From the NCBI GenBank assembly GCA_963663845.2, contig OY760650.2, positions 3,410,001 to 3,474,000 of the forward strand: 64,000 bases of DNA. The letters run 5' to 3'. A program made the position numbers and the translations under genes. Source of the stretch: Versatilivorator sp963663845 (lineage in GTDB: Bacteria > Acidobacteriota > Terriglobia > Versatilivoradales > Versatilivoraceae). Positions 17,632-26,748 of this stretch are shown piece after piece; position 1 is the stretch's first letter, and every line of letters begins with the position of its first letter. Under the pieces are notes generated by a model that was not told the DNA's origin, searched no databases, and was given only the letters and a program-made list of their open reading frames with translations.

Positions 17632-18082
17632 GGGGGCTTCCACTGCCGGGAATCCTCAAAATCGCACCGGTTCATCGCCTGAGTTGGCTCCTCGTGCGGG
17701 AAGCTCTGGTCCTGATTATCCTGTGCATCCATGTTCAATACTCTTGTTCCCGACAGGCCATGAACTGCTCCTGTTTTGCTCTCGAATGATCGGCTCCCTG
17801 GTGAGGGGCGGGGGCCGGACTTGCCCGAAGTGTTCTTTCGGAGTATAGCATTGAACGCGAGGCCGTTGCCTGGCCTCGATTCATCGCCTATAATGCGGAG
17901 GTTCAGCGGACGGCCGCCGGTCGGGTGCCGATCCGTTGATCCTCTCTCACTCCGATCTCCCTCACATTTCAAGTCGGGGCGCGGTCTTCCCGCGCACGCG
18001 CCGCCCGTGCGTCGCATTGCGCAAGGTTGCGTCCCGGCGCCGGCCGGCGGCCCGCTGCCGCCGGCGACGGCTGGAGGTGAGG
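17632..18082. other. Intergenic region between repeat copy A and comM
   Basis: About 450 bases with no convincing gene. Open frames here are continuations of the comM frame or of the opposite-strand gene. The only clear element is the promoter-like site listed separately at 17866-17894. A GAGGCC/GGCCTC inverted repeat at about 17859-17877 overlaps its -35 box. Confidence 0.6.
17866..17894 (+). promoter_or_regulatory. Sigma-70-like promoter upstream of comM
   Basis: TTGCCT at 17866-17871 and a perfect TATAAT at 17889-17894 are separated by 17 bases. Transcription would start near 17900, about 180 bases before the comM ATG. An inverted repeat (GAGGCC...GGCCTC) overlaps the -35 box and could be an operator. 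Confidence 0.55.
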
Positions 18083-19639
18083 ATGCTGTTCAAGACGCTG
18101 AGTGCAGCCGTTTTCGGGATCGATGCCTACGTGGTCGAGGTGGAGGTGGATGTTTCCCCCGGGAAGGCCAACTTCCTGACGGTAGGACTGCCGGATGCAG
18201 CGGTCAAGGAGAGCAAGGAGCGGATTCGTTCGGCCGTCAAGAACTGCGGACTGGACTTTCCCTTCAGGAACATTACCGTGAACCTGGCGCCGGCCGACGT
18301 CAGGAAGGAGGGTTCGGCGTTCGACCTTCCCATGGCCATCGGCATCCTGGGAACGGTGGGAACGCTGCAGAGCCCGGACCTCGGCGACTGGCTGTTTCTG
18401 GGAGAGCTCTCCCTGGACGGAGGATTGCGTCCGGTCCGCGGGGCTCTCCCCATCGCCGTGGCAGCGCGGCAAAAGGGGATTCGCCACTTGGTCCTGCCGG
18501 CGGAGAACGCCCGGGAAGCGGCGGTGGTCGGCGGCCTGTCGGTCTTCGGTCTGAAGAACCTGGTGGAAGTGGTGGACCTGGTCAACGGCGCCCGCGAGTT
18601 CGAGCCGAGCCAGGTGGACCCCCGGCGTCTGCTGGCCGCCCAGCCCCGATCCCCGCTGGACTACCGGGACGTCAAGGGGCAGCTCACGGCCAAGCGGGCC
18701 CTGGAGGTGGCGACCGCCGGCGGGCACAACCTCATCATGATCGGCCCGCCCGGTTCCGGAAAGACCATGCTGGCCAAGCGCATCCCCACCATCCTTCCGC
18801 CTCTGACTTTCGCGGAGGCCATCGAAACCACCAAGATACACTCGGTCGGCGGCGTCCTCGCCAACGGCGCCGGGCTGATCAACCAGCGTCCCTTTCGGGC
18901 TCCTCACCACACCATCTCCGACGCCGGGCTGATTGGCGGGGGAGCGCTGCCGAAACCGGGGGAGGTGAGCCTGGCCCACCACGGCGTCCTCTTCCTGGAT
19001 GAGCTTCCCGAGTTTGCCCGCAACGTGCTGGAGGTGTTGCGCCAGCCGCTGGAGGACGGCGAGGTGACCATCGCGAGGGCCGCCCTCTCGCTGACCTTTC
19101 CGTCCCGCTTCACCCTGGTGGGGGCCATGAATCCCTGTCCCTGCGGTTTCTACAACGATCCCGGCCGAGACTGCTCCTGCACCCCGAGTCTCATCCAGCG
19201 CTACGTGGCCCGCATCTCGGGGCCTCTGCTGGACCGGATCGACATTCACATCGATGTGCCGCCGGTGGCCTACGCCGAGCTGTCGGCCAGGACCAGCGGA
19301 GAGCCCTCGCAGGACATTCGGGGACGAGTCACCCGCACCCGGGAAATTCAGCAGCAACGCTTCGCCGGCGCCGGGATCTACTCCAACGCCCAGATGACGC
19401 CTCGGCTGATTGGTCGTTTCTGCGATATCGGAGCAGAGGCGCAACGGCATCTGGAACGGGCCATGACCCGAATGGGCTTCAGCGCCCGCGCCTACGATCG
19501 CATCCTCAAGGTGGCGCGCACCGTTGCCGACCTGGATCAGGCGGAGGCCATTCAACCCCACCACATCTCGGAGGCCATTCAGTATCGCAATCTGGACCGG
19601 AACTACTGGATGGGAGCGGCGGGGGCGGATTATGCGTAG
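18083..19639 (+). CDS. comM: YifB/ComM-family Mg-chelatase-like AAA+ ATPase
   Basis: A 518-residue protein of the ComM group; the best studied member helps branch migration of incoming DNA in natural transformation. The N-terminal Lon-like domain (MLFKTLSAAVFGIDAYVVEVEVD...DAAVKESKERIRSAVKN) is followed by the ATPase core with Walker A GPPGSGKTM at about residue 223, the Walker B region VLFLDELPEFARNVLEVLRQPLEDG, and the four-cysteine segment NPCPCGFYNDPGRDCSC. The length fits the family (about 500). The ATG at 18083 has GGAGGTGAGG upstream. It ends 10 bases inside the converging gene at 19630, so the two 3' ends overlap. Confidence 0.95.
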   Translation: MLFKTLSAAVFGIDAYVVEVEVDVSPGKANFLTVGLPDAAVKESKERIRSAVKNCGLDFPFRNITVNLAPADVRKEGSAFDLPMAIGILGTVGTLQSPDLGDWLFLGELSLDGGLRPVRGALPIAVAARQKGIRHLVLPAENAREAAVVGGLSVFGLKNLVEVVDLVNGAREFEPSQVDPRRLLAAQPRSPLDYRDVKGQLTAKRALEVATAGGHNLIMIGPPGSGKTMLAKRIPTILPPLTFAEAIETTKIHSVGGVLANGAGLINQRPFRAPHHTISDAGLIGGGALPKPGEVSLAHHGVLFLDELPEFARNVLEVLRQPLEDGEVTIARAALSLTFPSRFTLVGAMNPCPCGFYNDPGRDCSCTPSLIQRYVARISGPLLDRIDIHIDVPPVAYAELSARTSGEPSQDIRGRVTRTREIQQQRFAGAGIYSNAQMTPRLIGRFCDIGAEAQRHLERAMTRMGFSARAYDRILKVARTVADLDQAEAIQPHHISEAIQYRNLDRNYWMGAAGADYA

Positions 19640-21237
19640 CGAAGAGCCAGGTGAACCTCTTCCAGCGTCAGGCCGGCCGGGCAGTTGGGGTGCACGCGGA
19701 CGGTCAACTCGTTGGTTCCCCGACGGATCCGCCCGGGGGGCAGCTTCCAATCCGTCCAGGCGATGCCGCCGGAGCCCGGCCTTCGAACGCCGTCACCGGC
19801 GGCAAGCCGAAGCCCGTTGAGCTCGAAGGACGCCTGGTCCGGCGGGATCGGCCTCGACCAGCCAACCCGCAATTGCGTCTCCGGGTGGGCGCCGGCGGCA
19901 GAATTCTCCTTCAAGTCGTCCCCGACAGGGATGGGGATCCGTTTCTCCTGCGAGCCCGAGGCGGTGGAGAAGGTCACCGGCAGCGGCGCCCGAGGGCAGA
20001 TGTGGGCGATGTAGCCGGCCTCCTGGGTGCGGTCGACGGTGTAGAGCTTGTCGAGACGGGAGAGCACGACGGCCTCTCCGGTTTCCTCGGCGATCTGCTG
20101 CTGGTGGGGGTCATGGACCTCGGGAGTCCGTCTGCCGCTGCGAATGCCCGACATCACGAAGAGATTGAACCAGTAGAGGCCGTCGGCCCCCGCCGACCAG
20201 AAGCGCTGGGCCGCGGCCCGAGCCGCTCGAACATCCTGGAAGGCCCGGGTGGAGCCGCTCAGGCAGGGATAGACCGGGATGCCGGCGGCATGGCCCAGCT
20301 CGATCCAGGTCTCGACCGGGGTGGTGAAGGGGACGTAGCCGGCCCCGGCAACCAGCAGGTCCACCAGGCCTTCCTGGATCCAGGAGGCGGCGTCCACCCC
20401 GTTGTTCAGCGAGAGTTCGGGCGTGTCGGCCACGCGCATGGCCAGTTGGATGGCCTTGCCCTTCTGCCTCGAAATGTCGCGCAGGCGGCGGCGCAGCGTC
20501 CGCACGAAGTCGGTCAGGAGGGGCGCGTGCTGGCGTTCGGTTCCCGGTTTGAAGAAGAAGGGGTGGCGGCACCAGTCCAGCTCCACGCCGTCCAGGTCGT
20601 AGCGCCGGCAGGCCTCCTCGATGGATTGCAGGTACCGTTGGCGCACCTCGGGATGGGCGTAGTCCACTGCGCACCAACTGAACCACTCGGAGGATCGAAC
20701 ACCGAAGGCTTCCCGGGTCGGCCTCAGGGGATGTTCGGCCTCCTTTCGATTCCAGCGCAGGAAGGGCTGAAAGGAGTCCGAATCGGGAAAGCTCGCCAGC
20801 AGAAACTCGGGGTGCCGGCGCTTGAAGGGGTTGAGCCGCCCGGCGATGAAGGCGTCGTGGATGTCGTTCATGCGGAAGGAGAAGACGCACTCCAGGCCGT
20901 GGCGCCGGGCGAAATCCACGGTGACCCGGATGGGATCGTTGTCCGGCCCCATGGGATAGGAGGTCTCCCAGTGGGGCCGGGTCACGAATCCGCAGTAGTA
21001 GATGCTGTCCACGTGGGTGCCCGGCAGGGTCTCCATTCGCTGGGCCAGAAACCCTTCGGGGGTGGTGGCCAGGGGGGAGTAGCTGTCGTCGCCGTCGTTG
21101 TTGTAGATCAGCCGGGGCCGCCCGCCGCCGGCGCGAGAGCCCTGCGCCGGGGCGGCGCGGGACGGGTCGAGGCCCTGGGCGGCCGCCAGGCTCAGGGAGG
21201 CGGCCGAGGTTCTGAGAAATTGTCTTCTGGTTTGCAC
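19630..21237 (-). CDS. Tat-exported TIM-barrel glycoside-hydrolase-like protein (GHL type)
   Basis: A 535-residue protein from GTG 21237, which has a strong AGGAGGAACC ribosome-binding site. The N-terminus has a twin-arginine signal (TRRQFLRTSAASLSLAAAQG). The main domain resembles family-10-like glycosyl-hydrolase-like TIM barrels: HGLECVFSFRMNDIHD, LDGVELDWCRHPFFF, GKAIQLAMRVADTPELSLNNGVD, and GADGLYWFN. A C-terminal beta-sandwich (ASFELNGLRLAAG...NELTVRVHPN) follows. Candidate acids are in DGVELDW. It is a paralogue of the two proteins at 46879 and 48658. It lies 44 bases after a sodium symporter and probably shares its mRNA, which suggests uptake of the released product. Confidence 0.82.
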   Translation of the reverse strand: MQTRRQFLRTSAASLSLAAAQGLDPSRAAPAQGSRAGGGRPRLIYNNDGDDSYSPLATTPEGFLAQRMETLPGTHVDSIYYCGFVTRPHWETSYPMGPDNDPIRVTVDFARRHGLECVFSFRMNDIHDAFIAGRLNPFKRRHPEFLLASFPDSDSFQPFLRWNRKEAEHPLRPTREAFGVRSSEWFSWCAVDYAHPEVRQRYLQSIEEACRRYDLDGVELDWCRHPFFFKPGTERQHAPLLTDFVRTLRRRLRDISRQKGKAIQLAMRVADTPELSLNNGVDAASWIQEGLVDLLVAGAGYVPFTTPVETWIELGHAAGIPVYPCLSGSTRAFQDVRAARAAAQRFWSAGADGLYWFNLFVMSGIRSGRRTPEVHDPHQQQIAEETGEAVVLSRLDKLYTVDRTQEAGYIAHICPRAPLPVTFSTASGSQEKRIPIPVGDDLKENSAAGAHPETQLRVGWSRPIPPDQASFELNGLRLAAGDGVRRPGSGGIAWTDWKLPPGRIRRGTNELTVRVHPNCPAGLTLEEVHLALRYA

Positions 21238-21281
21238 CGGTTCCTCCTCGAGGCCGTTCGGGGGCGGAATCGCCCGGCTCC

Positions 21282-22808
21282 TCAGGTTTCCTGCAATCCG
21301 GGCGCTTCCGCGGCTGTCTTGCGGCGCCACAGGGTGTACTCCCGGTCGGCGGGCGGGAGACGCCTTACCCTGGCATAAATCAGGCTGAAGGGGTAGGAGA
21401 CCGCCAGGCAGATGACCATCGCGAGAGCCCCGTAAAAGATCCAATGGGTGTCCGAATAGTTCTGGATGTAGACCTGAGTGGGAATGCTGACCAGGCAGGT
21501 GGCGATCAGCCAGCCGCCGAAATTTCCCCTGCGCGTCAGAATCCCCATGAGGAACAGAGCGGTGACGGGTGAGGCCACGTAGCCGCCGACCATGCTGATG
21601 GCCTTGAGGATTCCTTCGATCTGAGAGACGAGCAGGCCGGAAAGCGTGGCCAGCAGACCCAGGCCGACCGTCAGTCCGCGGGCGATCCGGAGGCTGCGGC
21701 GGGAATCCAGGGCGCTCTTTCTCAAGGGCTGGATGAAGTCCACCAGGATCAGGGTGCTCATGGAGTGAATGCCCGAGTCGACGGTGGACATGGCGGCGGC
21801 GAAGACGGCGGCGATGATCAAGCCCGAAATTCCTGCCGGCAGGGCGTGGATGATGTAAAACGGGAGAATCTTGTCGCCGCCGATCCCTTCGGCCAGACGT
21901 TCCGGAAACAGGGAGAAGTAGGCGAAGAGCCCCAACCCGATGAAGAAGAGCAGCGCCAGCAGGATGATTTCCAGAAGGTGATCCAGGATCTGCGCCTTGA
22001 CCATCCCTCCGAAGGTCTTGATCGAGAGCAACCGCTGGACCGGCACCTGGCTGGTGCCGTACTGGCCGAAGGCGATGATGAAATAGCAGATCACCACCGT
22101 CAAGCCGTTGATTTCCGAGAAGCTGAAGGTCAGGTCCAGCAGCGGCAGCTTGTCATGGGCGGAAGCCATTTCCATGATCCGGTCCATCCCCCCGGGCACG
22201 CGCTCCACCAGGGAAAGGGTGATCAGGACGGCCCCGAAGGCCAGGACCAGGAACTGCACCACGTCGGTCCAGATCACTGCCGCCATCCCTCCCAGGGTGG
22301 TGTAGGCGGTGGCCACCAGGCCCATGACGATGATGGCGCTCCAGAGGTCGAGGCCGGTGACGGTGGAAAGCGCCAGCGCCGGCGCATAGAGGGCGATGCC
22401 CATCCAGCCCAGCAACTGCAGAATCGAGAAGAAGGAGGCGGCGTAGCGGGATCGGCTCCCGAAGCGCAAGCCCACGTACTCGTAGATGCTGGTGACCTGG
22501 AGTCTGCGGTAGAGGGGGAAGAACAGCAGGATGACCAGCGGCGCGGCCAGCAGGGTAGCCGGCAGCCCCACGACCAGAGCGGCATTCTCCTCGTAGGCCA
22601 CCTGCGGCGCGCCCAGGTAGGTGATGGCGCTCAGCACACTGGCGACCACGCTGAGGCCGACCGCCAGCCAGGGCATGCGCCGGTTGGCCAGGAAGTAGGT
22701 CCCGGTGTCCTTCTGCTTGCCGGAAAGACCCAGGGCCAGACCGACCACCACCGCGAAGTAACCCACCAGGACCAGCGTGTTCAGAGTTCCGAAGGATGGC
22801 GCTTCCAG
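21282..22808 (-). CDS. Sodium:solute symporter (SSS family)
   Basis: About 508 residues with roughly 13 membrane segments. SSS features include FLANRRMPWLAVGLSVVAS, the GGMAAVIWTDVVQFLVL stretch and AAAMSTVDSGIHSMSTL. The first ATG/GTG in frame (GTG 22766) would cut off part of the first helix; a CTG at 22808 with an AGGAGG site about nine bases upstream restores it (LEAPSFGTLNTLVLVGY), so I place the start there. It lies between a Tat Gfo/Idh gene (83-base gap) and a Tat GHL gene (44-base gap) on the same strand. The substrate is probably a sugar or sugar acid, by context only. Confidence 0.87.
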   Translation of the reverse strand: MEAPSFGTLNTLVLVGYFAVVVGLALGLSGKQKDTGTYFLANRRMPWLAVGLSVVASVLSAITYLGAPQVAYEENAALVVGLPATLLAAPLVILLFFPLYRRLQVTSIYEYVGLRFGSRSRYAASFFSILQLLGWMGIALYAPALALSTVTGLDLWSAIIVMGLVATAYTTLGGMAAVIWTDVVQFLVLAFGAVLITLSLVERVPGGMDRIMEMASAHDKLPLLDLTFSFSEINGLTVVICYFIIAFGQYGTSQVPVQRLLSIKTFGGMVKAQILDHLLEIILLALLFFIGLGLFAYFSLFPERLAEGIGGDKILPFYIIHALPAGISGLIIAAVFAAAMSTVDSGIHSMSTLILVDFIQPLRKSALDSRRSLRIARGLTVGLGLLATLSGLLVSQIEGILKAISMVGGYVASPVTALFLMGILTRRGNFGGWLIATCLVSIPTQVYIQNYSDTHWIFYGALAMVICLAVSYPFSLIYARVRRLPPADREYTLWRRKTAAEAPGLQET

Positions 22809-22891
22809 AGACTTGCCTCCTCAGGTTTTGGCTGGGGGGCGGAGCCGGGCGGGTCCGCCGTCAATCAGGCCGAAGCCACCGGGGGGCGGCT

Positions 22892-24127
22892 TCAGCTCGA
22901 CTGCCCGGCAGCTTCTTCGGCCGACTGGGGGCGATTGGTGACGTCTCCGCCCAGCCAGCGGTAGGGTCTGGGGTAGAGGGCCAGGGATCGGTCTTCCAGG
23001 GGAAGCTTGACCGGACGATTGCCGCGCTGGGCCGACAGCTTGCAGGCGATGGCGATCTCCAGGGCCTGCCGCAGGTCGTGGCCCGAAATGAACAGCTCCC
23101 GTCCCGTGTCCACGGCATCCAGGAAGGAGCGAATGGCCGTGACCAGGTAGTCGTCCCCGTACCAGGGGGCCCGTTCCGTTCCGGGAATGGTCCCCTGGTT
23201 CTGCTTGACGTAGTCCAGCCAGAGGTTGGGAGCGTATTGCGGGTCCACCTCCTGGCGGGCGCCCTTGCTGTCCGTCCCCATATAGACCTGGGGCTCGTTC
23301 CAGTTCCAGCGGACCAGGGCGTCGTCGGTCCAGGCCTCCACGCCGCTGTAGGGAGTCTTTTGGCCGAATACCGTAGCCTCCAGTCCGGAATCCAGGGAGA
23401 AGAGGCCGTTGATGATCAGTCCGGCGTCGTCTTTCTCCGGAGCCAGCGCTTCCAGGGGGGTGCCCCAGGCGATCAACTCCTTTACTTCCGCTCCGGCAAA
23501 AAGCCGCAGCACCGAGAGATGCTGGCAGCCTCCGCCCGAGATCTCGCCGCCGAAACCGTGGATCGATGCCCCCTTGAGAGTGCCCCACTTCCCTCCGTTC
23601 AACTGGCGGCCGGCCTCCTGGACGTTCCACTTGGCCCGCTGCAGGTTGCCGCCGGCAAAGACCACGCCCCGCTGCTTGCAGGCCTCCACCATGGCGTCGG
23701 CGTCCGACAGCCGGGCCGCGATGGGTTTGTCGGTGGAAACCCCCTTGACGCCGGCCTCGGCGCAGGCGATGACCGCATCCTTCATGAACTTGGTGGGGGT
23801 GATGACGGCGGCGACATCGGGCACCACCTCCTTCAGCATGCCGTGCACGTCCTTGTAGAGCGCCTTGACTCCGAAACGCTCGCCGACCACCTTGCGCCGC
23901 TCCTCGTTCCACTCGGCGATGGCCACCAGCTCGGTGTCGGGCATGGCGCGATAGACTTCCGCATAGTACTGGCCCATCCGTCCGCAACCGATAATGGCCA
24001 CCCGGTGCTTTTCCTTGCGGCCGCCGGCTTGGCTGGGACCGGTCAGCCCCTGGGAGGCCGCGCATCGCAGTCCGGTGGCCGCCAGCGTGAGCGCGGCCGA
24101 TTGCAGCAAGAAGTGTCGTCTTTCCAT
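22892..24127 (-). CDS. Tat-exported Gfo/Idh/MocA-family oxidoreductase
   Basis: A 411-residue protein. The twin-arginine leader is MERRHFLLQSAALTLAATG; the Rossmann loop follows as RVAIIGCGRMGQYYAEVY and the catalytic EKP-like motif as STDKPIAARL. The second half is the alpha/beta dimerisation domain (GFGGEISGGGCQHLSVLRLF, LSLDSGLEATVFGQ). Export together with cofactor is known for glucose-fructose oxidoreductase, and Tat export fits that precedent. The ATG at 24127 has GGGGAGA upstream. It heads a three-gene minus-strand unit with the SSS symporter and the GHL protein. Confidence 0.9.
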   Translation of the reverse strand: MERRHFLLQSAALTLAATGLRCAASQGLTGPSQAGGRKEKHRVAIIGCGRMGQYYAEVYRAMPDTELVAIAEWNEERRKVVGERFGVKALYKDVHGMLKEVVPDVAAVITPTKFMKDAVIACAEAGVKGVSTDKPIAARLSDADAMVEACKQRGVVFAGGNLQRAKWNVQEAGRQLNGGKWGTLKGASIHGFGGEISGGGCQHLSVLRLFAGAEVKELIAWGTPLEALAPEKDDAGLIINGLFSLDSGLEATVFGQKTPYSGVEAWTDDALVRWNWNEPQVYMGTDSKGARQEVDPQYAPNLWLDYVKQNQGTIPGTERAPWYGDDYLVTAIRSFLDAVDTGRELFISGHDLRQALEIAIACKLSAQRGNRPVKLPLEDRSLALYPRPYRWLGGDVTNRPQSAEEAAGQSS

Positions 24128-24381
24128 GGCTTGTCTCCCCCTCGGGTTGTTGCCGGCAGGTCTTGAGATGATCTTAACAGATTGGTCCGGGACCCGCCAT
24201 CCCGGGCGGGCGTGAGACCCGGACGCCATTCCTCCCCGGGACAGGGGTCACTGGATGACATACAGGTCGGTCGTGTACCCCTCCATGGCCTGCTGCAGGC
24301 CGGACCAATTGATCCTTGAGATGGGTTGAGGTCGGTCGGACTTGCGGTCAGCCACCCTATTGGAACCTCCGGGTTATCGCT

Positions 24382-24455
24382 GAGCCTTTTGCAAAATTCC
24401 GCAGGTAGGGGACGCGAATAGTTCAGCGCTGAACCACGAATTTGCAAAAGGTTCC
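24382..24455. repeat. Short terminal-inverted-repeat element, family I, copy 1
   Basis: About 74 bases bounded by GAGCCTTTTGCAAAATTC (24382-24399) and its inverted partner ending near 24455 (GAATTTGCAAAAGG read on the + strand). The centre holds a perfect 14-base palindrome GTTCAGCGCTGAAC (24421-24434). The same termini bound elements at 53715-54033 and 60040-60275. No coding sequence is inside. The rest of the gap 24128-24467 holds nothing I can recognise. Confidence 0.7.
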
Positions 24456-24467
24456 GCTGGTTGGAAT

Positions 24468-26216
24468 TTACGCTGAACCGCCCGGATCGCCGTCACCGCG
24501 CAGCCGGCGGGTCTCGGCTTCGTCCACCTTCCAGATAGCGGTGTCGACCGCGACCCCGTAGACGCTCCGGGCCCTTTCGGCGCTGACCTTGCCTTCCCGT
24601 ACGTCCCGCAGCACGGCCCGTGGCGAGCGGCGGCTAGGGGGACCGTATCCGCCGCCCCCGCAGGTGCGGTAGCTGACGATCTCGCCCGGCTTGAGCTGTA
24701 GTGTCTGCTTGGACCCCACTTCCACCTCCTGGCCTCCGGAGCTGAGCAGGTAGCTGGCTCTGCGGCCCGGGAGCCCGCCGAAGAGGCCGTGCGGCCCCCA
24801 GCGCTCCCGGTCGGCCAGAATGGTGAAGGAGACCTCGTGGTCGGTGAACAGGTAGTCCCGGCGCAGGCCCAGTCCGCCGCGGCAGGTTCCGGCGCCCTCG
24901 GAATCGTTGACCAGCTCGTAGCGCAGAATGCGCACCGGGTAGTTGGACTCGGTCTCTTCTATGGGAGCGTTTTCGGTGTTCTGACCATGGGTCTGAACGG
25001 CATCCGGGCCGTCCCTGGTCGCCCGGGCTCCGTAGCCGCCGCCCAGGGTTTCCAGGAAGCAGTAGTACTCGCCGCTGGCGGGATGGACGGCTCCGAACCC
25101 GGCATGGCACTGCATGGCCTTGGTGCCCGCCGGCATGGTTCCGGGAAGGGCGGGAGCCAGGGCCTTGAACATCACGTCCGCCAGGCGGGTCTGGACTTCC
25201 CATCCCCCCACCACCGGGGCCGGCGGCCGGCAATGGACCACGCTTCCGGCCGGAGCCTCGATCCGCATCAGGCGGTAGAAGCCGTCGTTGACCGGCAGGT
25301 CCGGATCGATCAGCGATTTCAGCACGTAGGCGCAGGCCGAAAAGGTCTGAGCGTAGGTGGAATTGACCGGGGCCCGCCTCTGGGGGTCGGAGCCGGTCAA
25401 GTCGAATCGAACCCCCCGGGCGCCCTCGAACCGGATTGTGGCGGCCAGGCGCACCGGGCGGTCGGTGAAGCCGTCGCTGTCCACCACGCCCTCGGCGCTG
25501 AATTCGCCCTGGGGAAGCTTGGCCACTTCCGCTCGCGTCCGCCGCTCGGTGTATTCCAGAAGTTCCTCGGTATAGTCGGTGATCGTTTCCAGTCCCAGCC
25601 GCTCGATCAGGGCGGCCAGGCGACGAGTCCCGGTGCGGTTGGCGGCCACCTGGGCCCGAAAGTCGCCGCCGGTCTCGTGCTTGGAGCGGATCTGGGCCAG
25701 GACCAGCCGAACCACGTCCTCCACCAGCTCCCCGTTCTCCACCACTTTGACCGGAGGGATGATGACGCCCTCCTGAAACACCTCCCGGAAGGCCCCCACG
25801 CTGGCCGGGGCCCCGCCCCCGACATCCACGTGGTGGGCCAGGTTGGCGACATAGCCGAAGAGACGGTCCCGGTGGAAAACGGGTGAAACGAAGGTAATGT
25901 CGTTGAGATGGACTCCCCCCTGGTAGGGGTGGTTGGCGATGAGCGCGTCCCCCGGACCCAGCCGGTCGGGGCCGTAGGCGCGCACCACGCTGGGCACGCT
26001 GAGAGCCAGGGAGCCCAGGTGGTTCGGTTGATTGAAGGCCTGAGCCACGGGCCGCAGGCGGCGGTCGAAAAAGGCGCAGGAGAAGTCGTTTCGGGTCTTG
26101 ATGTTGGTGGAGTAGGCGCTGCGCCGCAGCGAGACCGACATCTCCTCGGTCGCTTCCAGCAGGGCGTTTCGGATGACTTCGAATCGAATCGGGTCCAGCC
26201 GGAAAGAGGATGCCAT
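24468..26216 (-). CDS. Hydantoinase B / oxoprolinase family protein
   Basis: A 582-residue HyuB-type subunit. Typical motifs are present: LRRSAYSTNIKTRNDFSCAFFD at about 31, GDALIANHPYQGGVHLNDI, HHVDVGGGAPASVGAF, and the C-terminal CRGGLGLRRDYLF and GEIVSYRTCGGGGYGPP. In characterised systems HyuB works with HyuA in ATP-dependent opening of 5-oxoproline or N-methylhydantoin rings, or in acetone and acetophenone carboxylation. No hyuA is adjacent, so it is solitary here. The ATG at 26216 opens on a standard N-terminus (MASSFRLDPIRFEVIRNALL). Confidence 0.9.
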   Translation of the reverse strand: MASSFRLDPIRFEVIRNALLEATEEMSVSLRRSAYSTNIKTRNDFSCAFFDRRLRPVAQAFNQPNHLGSLALSVPSVVRAYGPDRLGPGDALIANHPYQGGVHLNDITFVSPVFHRDRLFGYVANLAHHVDVGGGAPASVGAFREVFQEGVIIPPVKVVENGELVEDVVRLVLAQIRSKHETGGDFRAQVAANRTGTRRLAALIERLGLETITDYTEELLEYTERRTRAEVAKLPQGEFSAEGVVDSDGFTDRPVRLAATIRFEGARGVRFDLTGSDPQRRAPVNSTYAQTFSACAYVLKSLIDPDLPVNDGFYRLMRIEAPAGSVVHCRPPAPVVGGWEVQTRLADVMFKALAPALPGTMPAGTKAMQCHAGFGAVHPASGEYYCFLETLGGGYGARATRDGPDAVQTHGQNTENAPIEETESNYPVRILRYELVNDSEGAGTCRGGLGLRRDYLFTDHEVSFTILADRERWGPHGLFGGLPGRRASYLLSSGGQEVEVGSKQTLQLKPGEIVSYRTCGGGGYGPPSRRSPRAVLRDVREGKVSAERARSVYGVAVDTAIWKVDEAETRRLRGDGDPGGSA

Positions 26217-26292
26217 GACTCAGGGTTGTTCTGACCGGTTACGGGCCGCATGATATCATCACTGCCTTGTATTTCACCTCAGGAGCGCACCC

Positions 26293-26739
26293 ATGATCAA
26301 AGGTCTCCACCACACCAACATCGTGGTTTCCGACATGAGCAGGACCAAGCGGTTCTACACGGAAACTCTCGGACTTGAAATTTCCCTGGAGGTCTCGATC
26401 GAAGACAGCGAGTTCAGCCGCGGGGCGGGCTTGGCCGACACCAGGGTGGCCGCAACCTTCTTCTCCGTTCCGGGGGGCGACACTCTGATCGAGACCTTTC
26501 AGTACCTCAATCCACCCAGCCGGCCCATGCCGTCCGATTCCAGGGCCAACGACATGGGATTCGGCCATATCTGTTTTGAAGTTGACGACATCCAGCAGGC
26601 CTGGCAATCCCTTCGGGACAAGGGGGTGGAATTCGCCTCCACCCCGGTAACCATGGCCAACGGGGTACGCTGGTGTTACTTCTACGGTCCGGACGGCGAG
26701 AGGCTGGAGCTGCTGCAGTTGGCCCCGGAATCGGATTGA
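26293..26739 (+). CDS. VOC-family (glyoxalase/dioxygenase-fold) protein
   Basis: A 148-residue metalloprotein-fold protein. Two beta-alpha-beta-beta-beta units are visible: IKGLHHTNIVVSDMSRTKRFY with TLGLEI, and NDMGFGHICFEVDDIQQAWQSL with YFYGPDGERLELLQ. Likely metal ligands are H8 (or H7), the H in GFGHICFEV and the E in RLELLQ. The substrate is unknown; the family covers lyases, dioxygenases and resistance proteins. It is divergent from hyuB and its stop is 10 bases before the end of the converging DUF5916 gene. Confidence 0.9.
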   Translation: MIKGLHHTNIVVSDMSRTKRFYTETLGLEISLEVSIEDSEFSRGAGLADTRVAATFFSVPGGDTLIETFQYLNPPSRPMPSDSRANDMGFGHICFEVDDIQQAWQSLRDKGVEFASTPVTMANGVRWCYFYGPDGERLELLQLAPESD

Positions 26740-26748
26740 GGCAGCTTC

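Noticed and set aside
17343..18017. Long N-terminal extension of the secreted protein at 16212-17342
   Set aside because: It runs through repeat copy A and its flank, has no signal peptide at its start, and the true leader begins near 17342.
19651..21378. Plus-strand frame covering the GHL gene
   Set aside because: Shadow of the Tat-exported protein on the minus strand; no motif.
24240..24467. Possible gene remnant upstream of the family I copy 1
   Set aside because: No protein-like frame; only the repeat element is clear.
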